Shown here in pieces: positions 1 to 14,398 of a DNA stretch of 64,000 bases; position 1 is the stretch's first letter, and each line of letters starts with the position of its first letter. Under the pieces are notes generated by a model, which was given only the letters and a program-made list of their open reading frames with translations, did not search any database and was not told where the DNA came from. The DNA is from Arctopsyche grandis. Its lineage: Eukaryota > Arthropoda > Insecta > Trichoptera > Hydropsychidae. The DNA lies in NCBI RefSeq assembly GCF_051622035.1, contig NC_135364.1:13633501-13697500 (forward strand). The letters are read 5' to 3'. Both the position numbers and the translations under genes were made by a program.

Positions 1-934
1 GATCCAGAAAAGCTCAAAGAATGGGGTCTTTTTCAACCGAAATTATTTTCAGTCGTTTCCAATATTGTTTCTAACAAAGACGGCAAAGAAACTTCGCACG
101 ATAGTATCGGAAAATATACAACGCCAATGGAATTATCCGAAAAATATGTTATTACTGACGTAGAATACAAACCAGCTGTGTTGTATCATTTATTGAAGCA
201 AGATTTCAGTAAAGTTTTGTGTTTCACTAATTCATCTCAGTCTGCACATCGTCTATCAGTATTATTGAAATTCATGTTAGACGAAAAAATACGTGTCGCT
301 GAAATATCTGCCGCATTAAGTAAAAATTCAAGAGAATCCGTGTTGAAGAAATTTAAACTTGGTGACGTCAACATGTTAGTTTGATTGAAATTTGTTTGTT
401 TTATGATATTTATTTAATAGCTCAATTAATTGTATAATATGCTATGTTGCAGATTAATAAGCACAGATGCTTTAGCGCGTGGAATTGACATTGTTGATTG
501 CGATAGTGTTATATCATACGACCCTCCCAAAAATGTTAAAACATATATTCACAGGATCGGTAGAACGGGCCGTGCCGGCAGGCACGGAACTGCGTTTGCT
601 ATTTTGACTCAAACTCAACAAAAACAATTCAAGGTGAATATTTATTGTTGACAAAAACTGATGTTTACAATGTATATACATATTATACATTCCCGCTTAA
701 TATATTTATTAAATATTATTACAGGAGATATTAAAAACGGCAGGGAAGGCAGATATAGAAAAAATTGAAATCAGTTCTGAAGAGTTGGATAATACAATGG
801 AAATTTATCACGAGGCTATGGAAAAATCAAAAGATGAAATCAACAGGGAAACAAACGATCACGTTACCAAATTGAAAACGCTCAAAAGAGGACGATCCAT
901 CTCTGCATTCAATAAAAGAAGAAAACCCAATTAA
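1..934 (+). CDS. DDX51: DEAD-box ATP-dependent RNA helicase DDX51 / Dbp73D-like, C-terminal part
   Basis: Three coding exons: <1-374, 453-633 and 725-934, with GT-AG introns and continuous phase. The gene is cut by the left edge and begins in frame at base 1. Family: nucleolar helicases acting in 60S ribosomal subunit assembly. Seen in the sequence is the RecA-like helicase C-terminal lobe: VLCFTNS (motif IV), STDALARGID (motif V) and HRIGRTGRAGRHG (motif VI with its arginine fingers). The N-terminal motifs (Q, Walker A, DEAD) lie outside the window. DPEKLKEWGLFQPKLFS at the very start is the segment typical of DDX51 rather than of other DEAD-box proteins. The C-terminus is a basic, coiled-coil-like tail ending in KRRKPN. 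An AATAAA signal lies about 30 bases past the stop. Confidence 0.93.
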
Positions 935-2120
935 ATACATACATATATGTACATATGTACATAATAAAATATTGTATCAAAACTTTAAATGAATTTTATA
1001 TAAACAAGTATCAATTGACTTTTCCATATATTTTTCCTTTTATTGTATTTCTAAATTAATTAACCAGACTGGTCACTATAGAGATACATATTTGTTTATA
1101 TATACACATAACTAAAAATTCTATCTGTTTCTAATTTATGTAAACACCTCTCATTCAACATGTTTTTGAATTTGCATTGTAAATTTATGTTTTTAAAATT
1201 CATATCCAAGGAATAATATTTCCATACATTATAAATATATCATTCATTCTCGATTATTGCTTATCAAATATATAATAAGTCGTTTCTAAAAAATTAAATC
1301 AACAAACCTTTTAGTTTAATGGTATCCATATTTATTTAAAACATTTACATTTGGTCCCCCGTTTCAAATATATTAACTACAGAACTTCTTATCTGTGATA
1401 AAATACAATCTTTTGTCATAATAAAAATCCTGGATATACATATGTTCATCATACATTGTATGTAACTAGATTATTTAAATTTTTGAGTCCAACGGGTATA
1501 AACATGCTATTAGTTTGCATATACTGTCCGTTGACAACACTAAACTGGTCTTACAGACGATTCCAGTTATACAATTCACACGTATTTCCAGTAAAAGGAA
1601 ATAAAAATTTCAATCTAAAAATAAAGTCATTGTAATTAGACGAAAATTCTTATTGATTTTATTCTGTAAATTTGTTATATTGTACATATTTAGCCAATGT
1701 TTGAGTTTTATACTTATTTAAAAGTTAAGCAACGCAGCATTTAAGAAAAATAAACAAATATTTTGTTGATCATCATCAAAACAACAAAACAGATCAACAT
1801 TATTATACGAAAACAAATAAGATTGACTGTAGCTTATGGCGCAATACGTGGAATTTTTAGAAAGGGCAGATGATGCCGATCAACAGACGCATGATAAACA
1901 ATCAGTATAATCTGCATACCTGCTATCTGACGAGATGGAGGTGTGTTGCTATTCGCCAATCACGACACAATTCTGTTGTTTACGCAAACAAGTTGCTAAA
2001 GTGTTTTTTTAGCAAAACGAAACAAAACCAGGCGCCGAGGACGAGGATATGTTAGTGTTCGCAAAGTTGAGCTTAAGACAACCTGACAGGAAAAGGCTTA
2101 TACATAAAACTTCGGTGCTG
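935..2120. other. AT-rich intergenic DNA and 5' region of the aminotransferase gene
   Basis: No repeat family or conserved ORF is recognised. The last few hundred bases, from about 1,840, are less AT-rich and should hold the promoter and 5' UTR of the tyrosine aminotransferase gene. Confidence 0.4.
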
Positions 2121-3389
2121 ATGTCAGCAAAAGCGCGCACGAAGAGGAGTCGCTGGGAGATAGGGGCATCTGCGGCGTCGTTGAACACCCACAACCCTAT
2201 TAGGAAGATCGTGGACAGCTTGTGTGTGGAACCTCATCCAGAAAAGCCCCTCATCGCCCTATCTATAGGCAATTATTATATAATATAATATTCATGTCTT
2301 TATATTTAGTTTATATTAGAATGGACTAAGATGTCTTAGCTATCCTAGCTGAATTGCAACGAAAATTTCACCAATTTGATAATGAAAGAATGGAATAAAT
2401 GTAGTTTATGAAAATTAAAATTGCTTTACATTTAGTTACTATTTGATTTAAATAATATAATCGAGATGTTACTTCAGCTACGAAACAAGTTCGTTCAACA
2501 GTTATGTCGGTGCCGTTTAACGTTTATATGAGATAAAAATTTGTAATATTTTATACACCTCGACTAAAACCCAAAAATCTTTACTGTTTCGGATCCAATG
2601 AACATGAATTTTACATTATTACGTGGTCCATAAGACATAGATTGAGTAGGTGTTCTTTCATATTTACATTTGTATCTCGAATAGACTATGCAAAAATAAT
2701 AATTATTGGAAATACTATCTTTTTACAAGGCTCTTTTATGGTTTATTAACTTTTTAAAACGAAAAATTATACAAACACGTGGTTAATCACTGTTGAAAAT
2801 ATTTAGAATAAGATATAATACTACTTTCAGCTGATCTGGTCGATTCGTTTTAAGTATTTTGATATGTACATATAACATATATGTATATGTACATATAATA
2901 TACATACCTTGATTATGGGATTATGGGATTGGAATATTTTAAGTTGACCATCGATAAAGAAACAATGGACCATTTTTTTATTGAGGAATTTAACATTAAA
3001 ATGAAATCTCTGATTTTTAATATGCTTGTAAATTTTGCTTTCACTAATTATGTCAGTGGGTTGATTTTAGAAAACAAACTAGCTGAACCGGGTAGGCGCT
3101 GCAATGCCACAATAACGCATGCAATTCCCATTCCCGTTCTCGTTTCCGTTCCCGTTCTCGTTCCTGTTCCCGTTCCCATTCTCGTTCCCGTTCCCATTTG
3201 TCGGTAAAACGCAGGCAGCGAAAACATTTGAAATTATAGCGTTGCAATGAGACTCATTCCCGTTTCCGTTACCGTTTTTTTTTTCATAGTAATCTTCCCG
3301 GACATGCATACAACAAATCCTGAAAGTTCCATCGTAATCGGTTCAGTGGTTTAGGAGCCTATTCAAGACACACACACAGACAGACATTC

Positions 3390-3468
<79 letters not shown>

Positions 3469-6400
3469 TTTATGCTATCTGTTCATTTATGTTGTATAAA
3501 TAAATTTAATTTTTTGAAGGCTTTTTTTATACAATTATGTATTGTTTCTGACAGTCTAAAATTGAAATCCTTAAAATTGTGAGGCCCATCTGATATGGCC
3601 TGCATACGTGTCATTAAAAAATATATATGTATTTTAGAATTTTGATAAAAATATTGTCAGTAATTTTTTGAACAACAAAGGTATAATTCATTAACTTAAT
3701 AAAGGAGTATTTTTACAATGTCTAAATTTAGTGGTAGTACAGATCAGAATTTTGTGTCGTTACAATATTCAATCATTTTTATTGTTAAAAAAATTTGATA
3801 TATCTCTTCCGCATTTTCATTAATATCTTTATTTAATTTAATGATATTCAATTCAATACAGTAAGAATTCGCTCAAATTTTATCAATCAATAAACCTGGT
3901 TCTTCAGGCTTGTTAGTAAATTTGCTTTTGATTTCAGAATGAATTGTTCCAAAGGCGTAAATCGAGAGATGGGTGAATAGGTACATACGTATGTACATAT
4001 ATGTATATACTTATGATTAAACCAAATTTTGTTTCCGTCGAAATTGCGTTGTAGAATTAATTTTGTAATATATATTAATTAATACGACACTTAAATCATT
4101 AATACGATAAATCAATTCGTATTAAAATCTAATTGCGCTTGTGATTTATTTTAACGATGTTTAAAATTATGTTCAAATCTTCATACACGAATTAAAATAA
4201 AGAAAAATCAATTGACATATAATGGGAAATCCTGAAATGCAGTTTTTAATGTAAATTTCTAGTATAAACCGGTTCCTTCAGTGACTTAGCAACACGAATT
4301 TTCTAGATTATTGTAATCGGATTCAAATATTTTACTCATTGACGTATTTAAATGCGTATTTTCCTCATTTTACTATACATATTATTAATATTTATTATAA
4401 ATTTATCTAAAAAAAATCATGTGCGCATTATAAAATGATATTGATGATTATAATACAGTACAAGTACACTCAAAAATAAACTGGAAAATACAGAATTTCA
4501 ATCTTTGTATACCAAAATACATATTATATGTATATATGTATGTACTTACAATATATGTATATATAAAAAAATTATATGTTTAAAAAAGGTAAAATATGAT
4601 ACGTATAATATCGGTCTCTGTGACGGGTCTGAATGTGAAACGCCCGAAAACGCAAATATCGAAAGGCAAAGATCGAAGATCGAAAGATCTTAAGTCGAAA
4701 GATCAAAAAAAAGGGTGCATGGTAAACGGTACATACTCACGTATATACTAACTTAATTTGCGCGAGCAGGATACAACAGGAACAAGAGGAACAGGTTTTT
4801 CCTCCCGTATTCTGCGCGCGCACATTAATACGGGAGGAAAAGCCTGTTCCTCTTGTTCCTGTTGTACCCTGCTCGCGCAAATTAACTGAGTATGTACCGT
4901 TTACCATGCACCCTTTTTTTTTGATCTTTTGACTTAAGATCTTTCGATTTTCGATCTTTGCCTTCCGATATTTGCGTTTTTGGGCGTTTCACATTCGGGC
5001 TCGTGACGGAGACCGATAATATACATATAATATGGATATATTATTTGTGACATTTAAAAACAAATTAATTCTTTGGAGATTTCATTGTATGTATGTATTT
5101 ATAATTTTAAAACTCTTCATTAAGATTCAGGCGACTAGTATCGGCGACAGACCGGACTTGTAATTTGGCGATGTAAACAGGTTATTTCTAACTAAAAGTT
5201 GAAATTTTCACAAATATCGTACAAATATTTCTTGATCAAGGTCATTCTCTTTGATATTAAGTTGCCTGATGACGGTGCAGTTTTTGTGATATGGTTCTGG
5301 TTCCACAACTCGTTTATGTCCAATTTTCAAACTCAAATCGAAAATGTTTGCGTATGTATTTGATTTCTATATGTATTATAACGTCATGGCTAGCTTAATA
5401 TCCTTACGATTTGAGTTTGATTTAAAATTCAGTCTTTAACTACATAAAAGATGTAAAATACATAAAATGTGTAAATATGTAATTTAGTAATAAAGAACAC
5501 TACACTTGATATTCATATAGAATTATAAGTATACGACTATTTAACTTTAATATTATTTATCTTTAAATCAATTACATTTTTTTTTTGTATTAAAGGTGAT
5601 CCAACTATACTCGGCAATTTGAAACCAGCTCCCGAAACTTTGGTGGCAATTAAAGATAGCATAGATAGTTTTAAGTTCAATGGGTAATTATATACATGTA
5701 TATATTTCACAATTGTTCAAAATTTACCTATTTCTATGTTGAATCTGACTTTTTCTCTACAGATATTCACCGAGCACGGGCTATGTGGAATCTCGTGAAG
5801 CTGTTGCAAAATACAGCAGCTTCACATTTGAAGATGGCAGTAGTTTTAAAGTCAAAGTCGAAGATGTGATCCTTTGTAGTGGTTGTTCTCATGCGTTGGA
5901 CTTATGCATAACAGCAATCGCCTCAGCCGGGCACAATATATTAGTTCCAAGACCTGGTTTTTCAATATATAAAACATTGTCTGATGGATTCGGAATTCAA
6001 GTAAAGTATTATAATTTACTGGTAAGCTTATTTTCATAGCTTGATTTTTATTTTAACAAGTATCTTAATTTTTAATACATAATACTAAATTCATTAATTT
6101 CAGGAAGATGAACAATGGAAAGTGGATTTACGTGATCTTGAGAATAAAATCGATGAGAAAACATCAGCCATAGTAATTATCAACCCTTCGAATCCATGTG
6201 GATCTGTTTACACGAGTAGTCATTTGAAAGACATATTGTCAGTGGCAGAGCGCAATTTTTTGCCAATAATTGCCGACGAGATATACGAACATTTGGTGTT
6301 CCCAGGTCATAAGTTCTACCCGCTAGCTTCACTTTCCGAAAATGTTCCTATTTTATCATGCAGTGGTATAACAAAGAGATTTCTAGTACCCGGTTGGCGA

Positions 6401-7079
6401 ATGGGTTGGATAATAGTCCACGACAGACACAATGCTTTTTCAGCTAGTGTTAAGGGTGGTTTGATAAATTTGTCACAAAGAATAATTGGAAGCAATACTC
6501 TGGTTCAAGGAGCACTACCTGCTATTTTAGGACACACTCCCCAGAACTTCTTTGACAATGTCATAAACTTAATTCACGTAAGTTAAGCATGAATTGAGTA
6601 TTACATATTAGGATCGCTATTGTTATATAAGATGCATATTTTGTTTTATTTTGTAGAACCATGCTAAAATTGCATTCGATATGTTGAAAAGAGTTAAAGG
6701 ATTAAATCCTATAATGCCAGAGGGTGCTATGTATATGATGGTTGGAATACAAGTCGATCTTTTCCCCAGAATTAAAGACGATCTTGAATTTGTTGAAAAA
6801 TTGATGTCTGAACAATCAATATTTTGTTTACCCGGAAAGGTAAAAGTCTCATCCTCAATATGAAGCATAAATATCGTTTGTTTATGATTGCAATTTATTT
6901 TTCAGTGTTTCAACTATCCAAATTTTATGAGGATTGTGTTGACCGTACCCGAAGACATGTTAAAGGAAGCCTGCCGCAGAATAGGACAGTTTTGCGATGA
7001 TCACGTCTTATTCGAAAATCACATCAAAAATTTTAAGTTAAGTTTGATAGAATGTGAAAATGTTAATGCTATCGGATAA
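2121..7079 (+). CDS. Tat: Tyrosine aminotransferase (PLP enzyme)
   Basis: Six coding exons: 2121-2268, 5596-5683, 5763-6021, 6104-6577, 6657-6839 and 6906-7079, giving 441 residues (human TAT has 454). Role: cytosolic first step of tyrosine breakdown, moving the amino group to 2-oxoglutarate to give 4-hydroxyphenylpyruvate. Visible: [13 protein letters not shown] near the N-terminus, [37 protein letters not shown] and [26 protein letters not shown] holds the PLP-binding lysine and the phosphate-binding arginine. [14 protein letters not shown] lies near the end. An in-frame ATG at 2049 would add 24 residues; I prefer 2121 because [14 protein letters not shown] leads directly into the conserved start. 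Intron 1 (2269-5595) begins with GC, not GT, and its exon ends phase correctly (Gly codon split G|GT). AATAAA is near 7,210. Confidence 0.95.
3079..3466 (-). mobile_element. Helitron-like element with hexamer repeat
   Basis: On the minus strand this runs from a TA-rich 5' part through a GT-rich stretch (GTCTGTGTGTGTGTC) to a 3' end in GGTTCAGCTAG followed by T. It matches the plus-strand copy at 20,233-20,529 over most of its length. The middle holds a (GGGAAC)n-like array at about 3,126-3,197 which creates Asn-Gly-rich reading frames of no meaning. The CTAG 3' end without target duplication fits Helitrons. It lies in intron 1 of the aminotransferase gene. Confidence 0.65.
3393..3465. repeat. 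(TA)n microsatellite
   Basis: About 70 bases of uninterrupted alternating TA next to the 5' part of the Helitron-like element. Confidence 0.95.
4609..5018. mobile_element. Long palindromic foldback element / MITE
   Basis: Two arms of about 195 bases, running inward from TATCGGTCTC and its complement GAGACCGATA, are near-identical inverted copies separated by a short loop near 4,813. The arms include runs related to CGAAAGATC and to AACAGGAACAAGAGGAAC. No coding capacity. It lies in intron 1 of the aminotransferase gene; a transcript through it could fold into a hairpin of nearly 200 bp. Confidence 0.85.
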
Positions 7080-7879
7080 AATGTATATCAATGCTTAGGA
7101 AAATATCAGAGCTTGTATTTACATTGATAAAATATAGATCTGCTTCATATTTTATGACTAACCATAATGAATTATTAGCAAAAGTATTTATACAATAGAT
7201 TATTACTTATAAAATAAATAAATGTAATTAAATAATAAGAATTTATATAATAAAAAAATAAAAACCGTAAATAATTTTTCTCGTAATAAAATATGTAAAT
7301 ATAATATCCATAACAATATAAATAAATACTTAGATAATGAAAAGGAAAAACAAGAAAAAAGTGCAAGATTGAAATATATTTTGGGAGAAGCACAGCGGCC
7401 ATTGCCAATGCGATAGTCAATTAATAAAATGCTATTAGTGTTATTAGTGAGCATTGAGGGCAAGAAAGGTTGAGTTCTTGTTTTGAACTGTAAAATCTAA
7501 ATATTCAGGTAGCCAAGGACTAATATTTCCTCTATCTGCATATAAACAAATAATTGAGACATGAACACATTCATTGTGTATAAATCAATCCATGTTATAC
7601 AATATTATACATGAGACTAAGAATTAATCACATTTAATTATGCTGCATATATCATATATAATTGTCTGTAAATTTTCTTCTTTACATATGTACATATTTT
7701 ATGTTATGGCTGTGGACTAATTATATAATTCAACGTAAAATGTAGTGTATTAGATAAGAAAAACATTACAATTATTGATCTGATTCATAGTAACAAGTCA
7801 CGTCGATTAGAGCCCCATTGTGGACACACAAGGGTCTCACTAATATTATTTTTTAACTAGATAAAAAATCCAAGTAATT
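7080..7879. other. AT-rich intergenic DNA
   Basis: 3' flank of the aminotransferase gene. Apart from the probable polyadenylation signal near 7,210 I see nothing that can be supported. Confidence 0.4.
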
Positions 7880-8394
7880 TTATTTATTTATTTAACGTCT
7901 TTGACCATTATGGCATTACAGGAAGAACCTAATGCGCCACATTGGCCTACATAATAGAATAATAAAATAAGATAAGAGAGGGAGAAAACAAAAATAAAAT
8001 AAAAAAATAATAGATACAACAAAGCAAAAGCAAAAAATTAATATACAAAAAATTATAAAGCATTTAACACATCATAAAAAACTTTATAGTAATTAAAATT
8101 TAAAATAAGAAAAAATATAAATAAGGGAATTGCACCTGCAGCTTGTTCCGATAAATAAGAACAAGCTACAAATACAAAACATCCCTGCGAGGCCCAAATG
8201 GAGGAGAATAGATTGAGATTCCACTCATACATCACATTCAAATTAAGAAAGTAATGATGAGCGCAGGTTACCAGATAAATATGTTAAAATAATATCCGAT
8301 AATCTACCCTCACCGAGGTGGAAAATATCGCATTCAGGGACGGCAGCAACGATTTCATTGAGAAGTCGAATAGCTCTTGGTATAGGAGCCAAAG
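7880..8394 (-). mobile_element. Non-LTR retrotransposon (LINE), 3' end
   Basis: Minus-strand copy of the same LINE 3' region seen on the plus strand at about 11,420-12,183. Shared stretches include the segment that reads PRAIRLLNEIVAAVPE in the other copy and the 3' UTR around TTGGGCCTCGCAGGG. The 3' end (7,880-7,950) carries a tail similar to that of the resident SINE: GGCCAATGTGGCGCATTAGG, compared with GGCCAGGAAGGCGCATTGGG in the SINE. 5'-truncated. Confidence 0.7.
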
Positions 8395-8399
8395 TAATA

Positions 8400-8625
8400 A
8401 AGTACTATAAGGCAATTCTTCTTCTTCTTCTAATGCCTTGTCCGCATCCGAATGTTGGTGACCACCTCGTCAATTATTTGCAGATATCCTTATCGGACTT
8501 CAGCGGCTCGGAATACTCTTTGGCGCTCATATCGGTCCACATGCGCATGTTTCGAAACCAAGACAACTCCTCCATGCCAATCCATTTCTTACCTTCTGTT
8601 TTCCCCATGATTATCAAACTGAATA
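8400..8625 (-). mobile_element. Second LINE family, 3' fragment
   Basis: On the minus strand the sequence reads GMEELSWFRNMRMWTDMSAK, then after a frame change IIDEVVTNIRMRTRH and a stop, followed by a short (GAA)n tail. The W-rich C-terminus ending in a VxNIR motif is typical of insect endonuclease/reverse-transcriptase LINE polyproteins. 5'-truncated and frameshifted. Confidence 0.6.
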
Positions 8626-8758
8626 CCCAGGGGCGTCATTTCTATTTTTCCCAGGGAGGGGGGGAAATTTTTGACTAGTAAGGATTGACTTTTTAAGGGG
8701 GGGGGGGTGTATTATATTATAAAAAATGAGTGCATAGATTGCTGTCTCACCCGGCTCG

Positions 8759-8940
8759 GTGATCATTGGTCACAAAAGTCACTAAAATCTCTATAACGGA
8801 ACATCTGGCAGCCGAAAAGTCCATCATAATAACGATAACTATCATACTAACAAAAACTGGAGTGCCAAATATTCCGCATTCGTGGTTTTCATAGCAAAAA
8901 TTGTCTTTGTGACCACCGCAATGTGACTAATAATCCAATT
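8759..8940. mobile_element. MITE of the GGATTATTTCGCAC family (diverged)
   Basis: Shares AAAGTCACTAAAATCTC, GGAACATCTGG and the TACTAAC middle with the elements at 13,072-13,227 and 13,468-13,849. Ends are weakly inverted (GTGATCATTGG... / ...TAATAATCCAAT). Confidence 0.55.
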
Positions 8941-9120
8941 ACTGTCTCACCCACATAAAAATTGCGCTCGGTTATAGGTAGATGTTTGAATTGTTACGGC
9001 CAAAGATGATGAACTCGCGCTGTCAATAGTGTCAATTGGGTGTGCTCGTGCTAATAAAATTAATCGAATTTGTACTTATTTCCGGTTTGATACATATCAT
9101 TGCATTTAGCTGTCGTTAAA

Positions 9121-10325
9121 ATGAGTACTCCCAAAACTGTCGCTAGGAAGTTTAAATGGTCGTTGGACTTCACCCAAAGGTAACTCAATTTTTCCAACGT
9201 CATGACTATTGATTATAAAATTCATATTTTGTCCCAAGTTATTTAGTGCGTGATATATTAAAATCGTTAGTTGTCTTATTGTTACATTGATTTAATGGTT
9301 CAGCCATTTCAGCCTATTATTCACATTGGTTCAAGTCGTTACTAAAATTTGTGTTTTTGATCAAACCTTCTCTCGTAATAATTGATTAAAACATCACAAT
9401 TTCTTAATGAAGCATTAAACGCGAATATTTCAATACCGCCTTACATCTAAAAGCTTTGCTTCAAATTCAGAAATATTGATTCTTTCAATTTTTATTCTAC
9501 TACTGAACATTGTATAGGCTTTAATTTCTGTTATAATTGGGATCTATCTATCTAGAGATCTTCCCTATGAGCCACACATATGTATGTAGTTCGACTCGAA
9601 TGTAGAATATCAAATCGAATATGCACCCAACATGAGTTTGACTATCATTAGACACAATTGTATCCAAATTAAGTCTAGAATAAACATGAATACTCCGATA
9701 AGTAGTACACAAGATGCTTGTTTGTAATCAATTTAGACAATAGTTTGGAAACCAATTCATATTTATTTTGATTTTCTATAAATTGTATGTGGATTATATT
9801 TAGAAATGCCTTTTTTTTAATTTTAATATTTGAAGTTCATTTAATATTTTTTATCGTTTTAGAAATAAAGCTGGAAGTTCCGATATTGCTTCACCACCTG
9901 GATATAATCCTGCAGCAGCACAAAACTACACAGAAATATCAAAAGAGAATGATGCAAACCATCTTATTATTAAAAAATTATGGGATGTGGCTCTCGGTCC
10001 CTTAAAGCAAGCACCGATGAATCTGTTTATAATGTACATGGCTGGAAATTCCATATCGATTTTCCCTATAATGATGGTCGGCATGTTGATTGTGCGTCCC
10101 GTGAAAGCACTCTTCACCACACAGAGTACTTTTAAAATGATCGAAGGCTCTCATGCAGTGTGCCAGAAGTTAGTTTATTTATTCGGTAACATCGTCAATA
10201 TTCTGCTCGCTTTGTACAAGTGTCAAAGCATGGGCCTGTTGCCGACGCATTCCAGCGATTGGCTATTTTTTGTGGAACCGCAGACAAGGTTGGAGTTTTA
10301 CGGGGGAGGAATGGCGCTCTTATAA
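9121..10325 (+). CDS. EMC4: ER membrane protein complex subunit 4
   Basis: Two coding exons: 9121-9179 and 9863-10325, splitting an Arg codon AG|A, for 173 residues (human EMC4 183). Role: subunit of the ER membrane complex, which inserts tail-anchored and multi-pass proteins into the ER membrane. Visible: RKFKWSLDF at the start, then a polar segment, then LWDVALGPLKQAPMNLFIMY, GNSISIFPIMMVGML (first membrane helix) and YLFGNIVNILLALYKCQSMG (second). The end is GLLPTHSSDWLFFVEPQTRLEFYGGG. All of these are family hallmarks. It converges on the STMP1-like gene, with stops only 175 bases apart. AATAAA lies near 10,410. Confidence 0.96.
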
Positions 10326-10500
10326 AGTCAATTACTTCGTTAAAACTTAGTATTTATTTCAATGTCTAATAAGATTATAAATAATTTCATTACAATTCAG
10401 ATGGACGAAACAATAAATTTGAAAATTGTAAATTAAATATAAAAAAATAGTCTTTTTTTTTGCTAATAACAAAAACCAATCAATTTCCTAGTGTTTTCCA

Positions 10501-12876
<2,376 letters not shown>

Positions 12877-13071
12877 CCTCACAGCCCGCGAACTGTCACC
12901 TGTGTCTTTTTTTCGCTTGTATATAACAGCTCAAATTACGACCATATAAATATATTATGCAATATCAGGCGAGTATGTATAACTTACAGTGAAATTATAA
13001 ATACATTGACCTTTCAGTGAATTCATATCCAATTACATTTTCGTTGGGTATAGTTATATTTTTGGTTCGGT
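12877..13071. other. Upstream region of the STMP1-like gene
   Basis: Probable promoter and 5' UTR on the minus strand. No element recognised. Confidence 0.35.
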
Positions 13072-13227
13072 GATTATTCCGCAAAAATTGATATCGCGCA
13101 AGTCACTAAAATCTCGATCACGGAACATCTGGGGCCCAAAAACTCCATCAATCTCGCGAAATATTGTACTAACGAGAATTCGAGTTTCAGATGACTTGCG
13201 CGAGATCACTTTTTGCGGAATAATCCG
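13072..13227. mobile_element. Palindromic MITE of the GGATTATTTCGCAC family
   Basis: Inverted arms GATTATTCCGCAAAAATTGA and its near-complement, extending over CGCGCAAGTCA, flank a short middle with GGAACATCTGG and TACTAACGAGAATTCGAGT. No coding capacity. Confidence 0.75.
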
Positions 13228-13467
13228 ACTACGCCAGAGTGAACCTCTAGAGTTTAGCCGGATTATTTCTCCGAAGCTGAGCAATTAGCTCCTTCGTACA
13301 TACAATAACTCTTGTATCAACTTAATATAAATAAAACTATCCTCTTAATAGATCGACACACCTTCCTTGCCTACATTTGGTAGAACCCGACGTGATGTAA
13401 ATATCTGCAACCATCCTTCGCTCTCTACGTTGACTAGCCCTGCCTACACATACATATATAACATAAG

Positions 13468-13849
13468 GTAAACGGATTATTTCGCACATTGCGAAATAAT
13501 CCGTTGACAATCTTTGCCACAAAAATCGCAAATATGGAATATCTGGCACTCAAGTTCTCGTTAGTACTGTGGCGGCTCGCTTATACGACATGGTCGAGTT
13601 TGGTTGCCTTCCTGCGAGTGGGGACCAACTCGGCTGGGTTCGGAGAGCCGCTACTCAGTCTGCCTTCAGCTGTCATAAATAAAACACGTGCATTAACATG
13701 CCAGTCGTCTCATTCGTTCATCCCCCATAGTACATATATATAGTTCGCGTGGGCTACTCTCGATTGAGGGAATTTTGGGGTGCCAGATGTTCCGTGATTA
13801 AGATTTAAGTGACGTGGCCAAATTGCTTTGTGCGAAATAATCACAAAAC
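13468..13849. mobile_element. MITE of the GGATTATTTCGCAC family, carrying a nested LTR fossil
   Basis: Left end AACGGATTATTTCGCACATT, right end TTTGTGCGAAATAATCAC. Internal parts GGCACTCAAGTTCTCGTTAGTA and GTGCCAGATGTTCCGTGAT match other members, split in two. The middle is interrupted by a separate 160-base insertion (13,568-13,727). Confidence 0.7.
13568..13727 (+). mobile_element. Small solo LTR fossil
   Basis: A 160-base segment beginning TGTGGCGGCTCGC and ending CATCCCCCA, with an AATAAA signal inside. It is flanked on both sides by TAGTAC. The TG...CA ends and direct flanking repeat fit a solo LTR of a small retrotransposon, family not determined. It sits inside a MITE, so it is younger than the MITE. 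Confidence 0.55.
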
Positions 13850-14398
13850 CATAGCAAAAGTAAAAATATATTTTTATTTTTATTTTACATGTATACATTT
13901 TTTACAAAAAAATAAAAAAAGCTCGTTTTGAAAAGTCTTCGTACATTTTCGAACACAATATTCTAAAATATTCGATAAAATACATACCAGGTACTAAATA
14001 TTTGACTAGGTTACACATGAATGGGAAAATAGTGTGTTCTTTTTATGAAATTCTACTAATTTTATAAATTAGTTTTACGATTTTAATGGGAGAATCCATT
14101 AGTTAAATAATTAAAAAAAATGGTTTTATCTATTTTTGGTTCGATATCCCTCACATGGTGCTTAAAACTCAACGTTTTAAAAAAAATATTGATTGTAGTT
14201 ATAATTTGAAATTATGTATGTATATACATATGCAGAGGAAACATTACAGTATTTGGAAACGCGATAGTCACTGACCATTTTGTTTAAAATGACATGTAAA
14301 CTTCAATTGATTATAAATTAATATAGCATTATGAGGGCGTAGCAAGTGAAACTACAATGTGGTTTTATACATGTCTGTTTATTATGACGGGTGGGAAG

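Noticed and set aside
3053-3309. Asn-Gly and Arg-Glu repeat proteins on the minus strand
   Set aside because: They are three readings of the hexamer array in the Helitron-like element.
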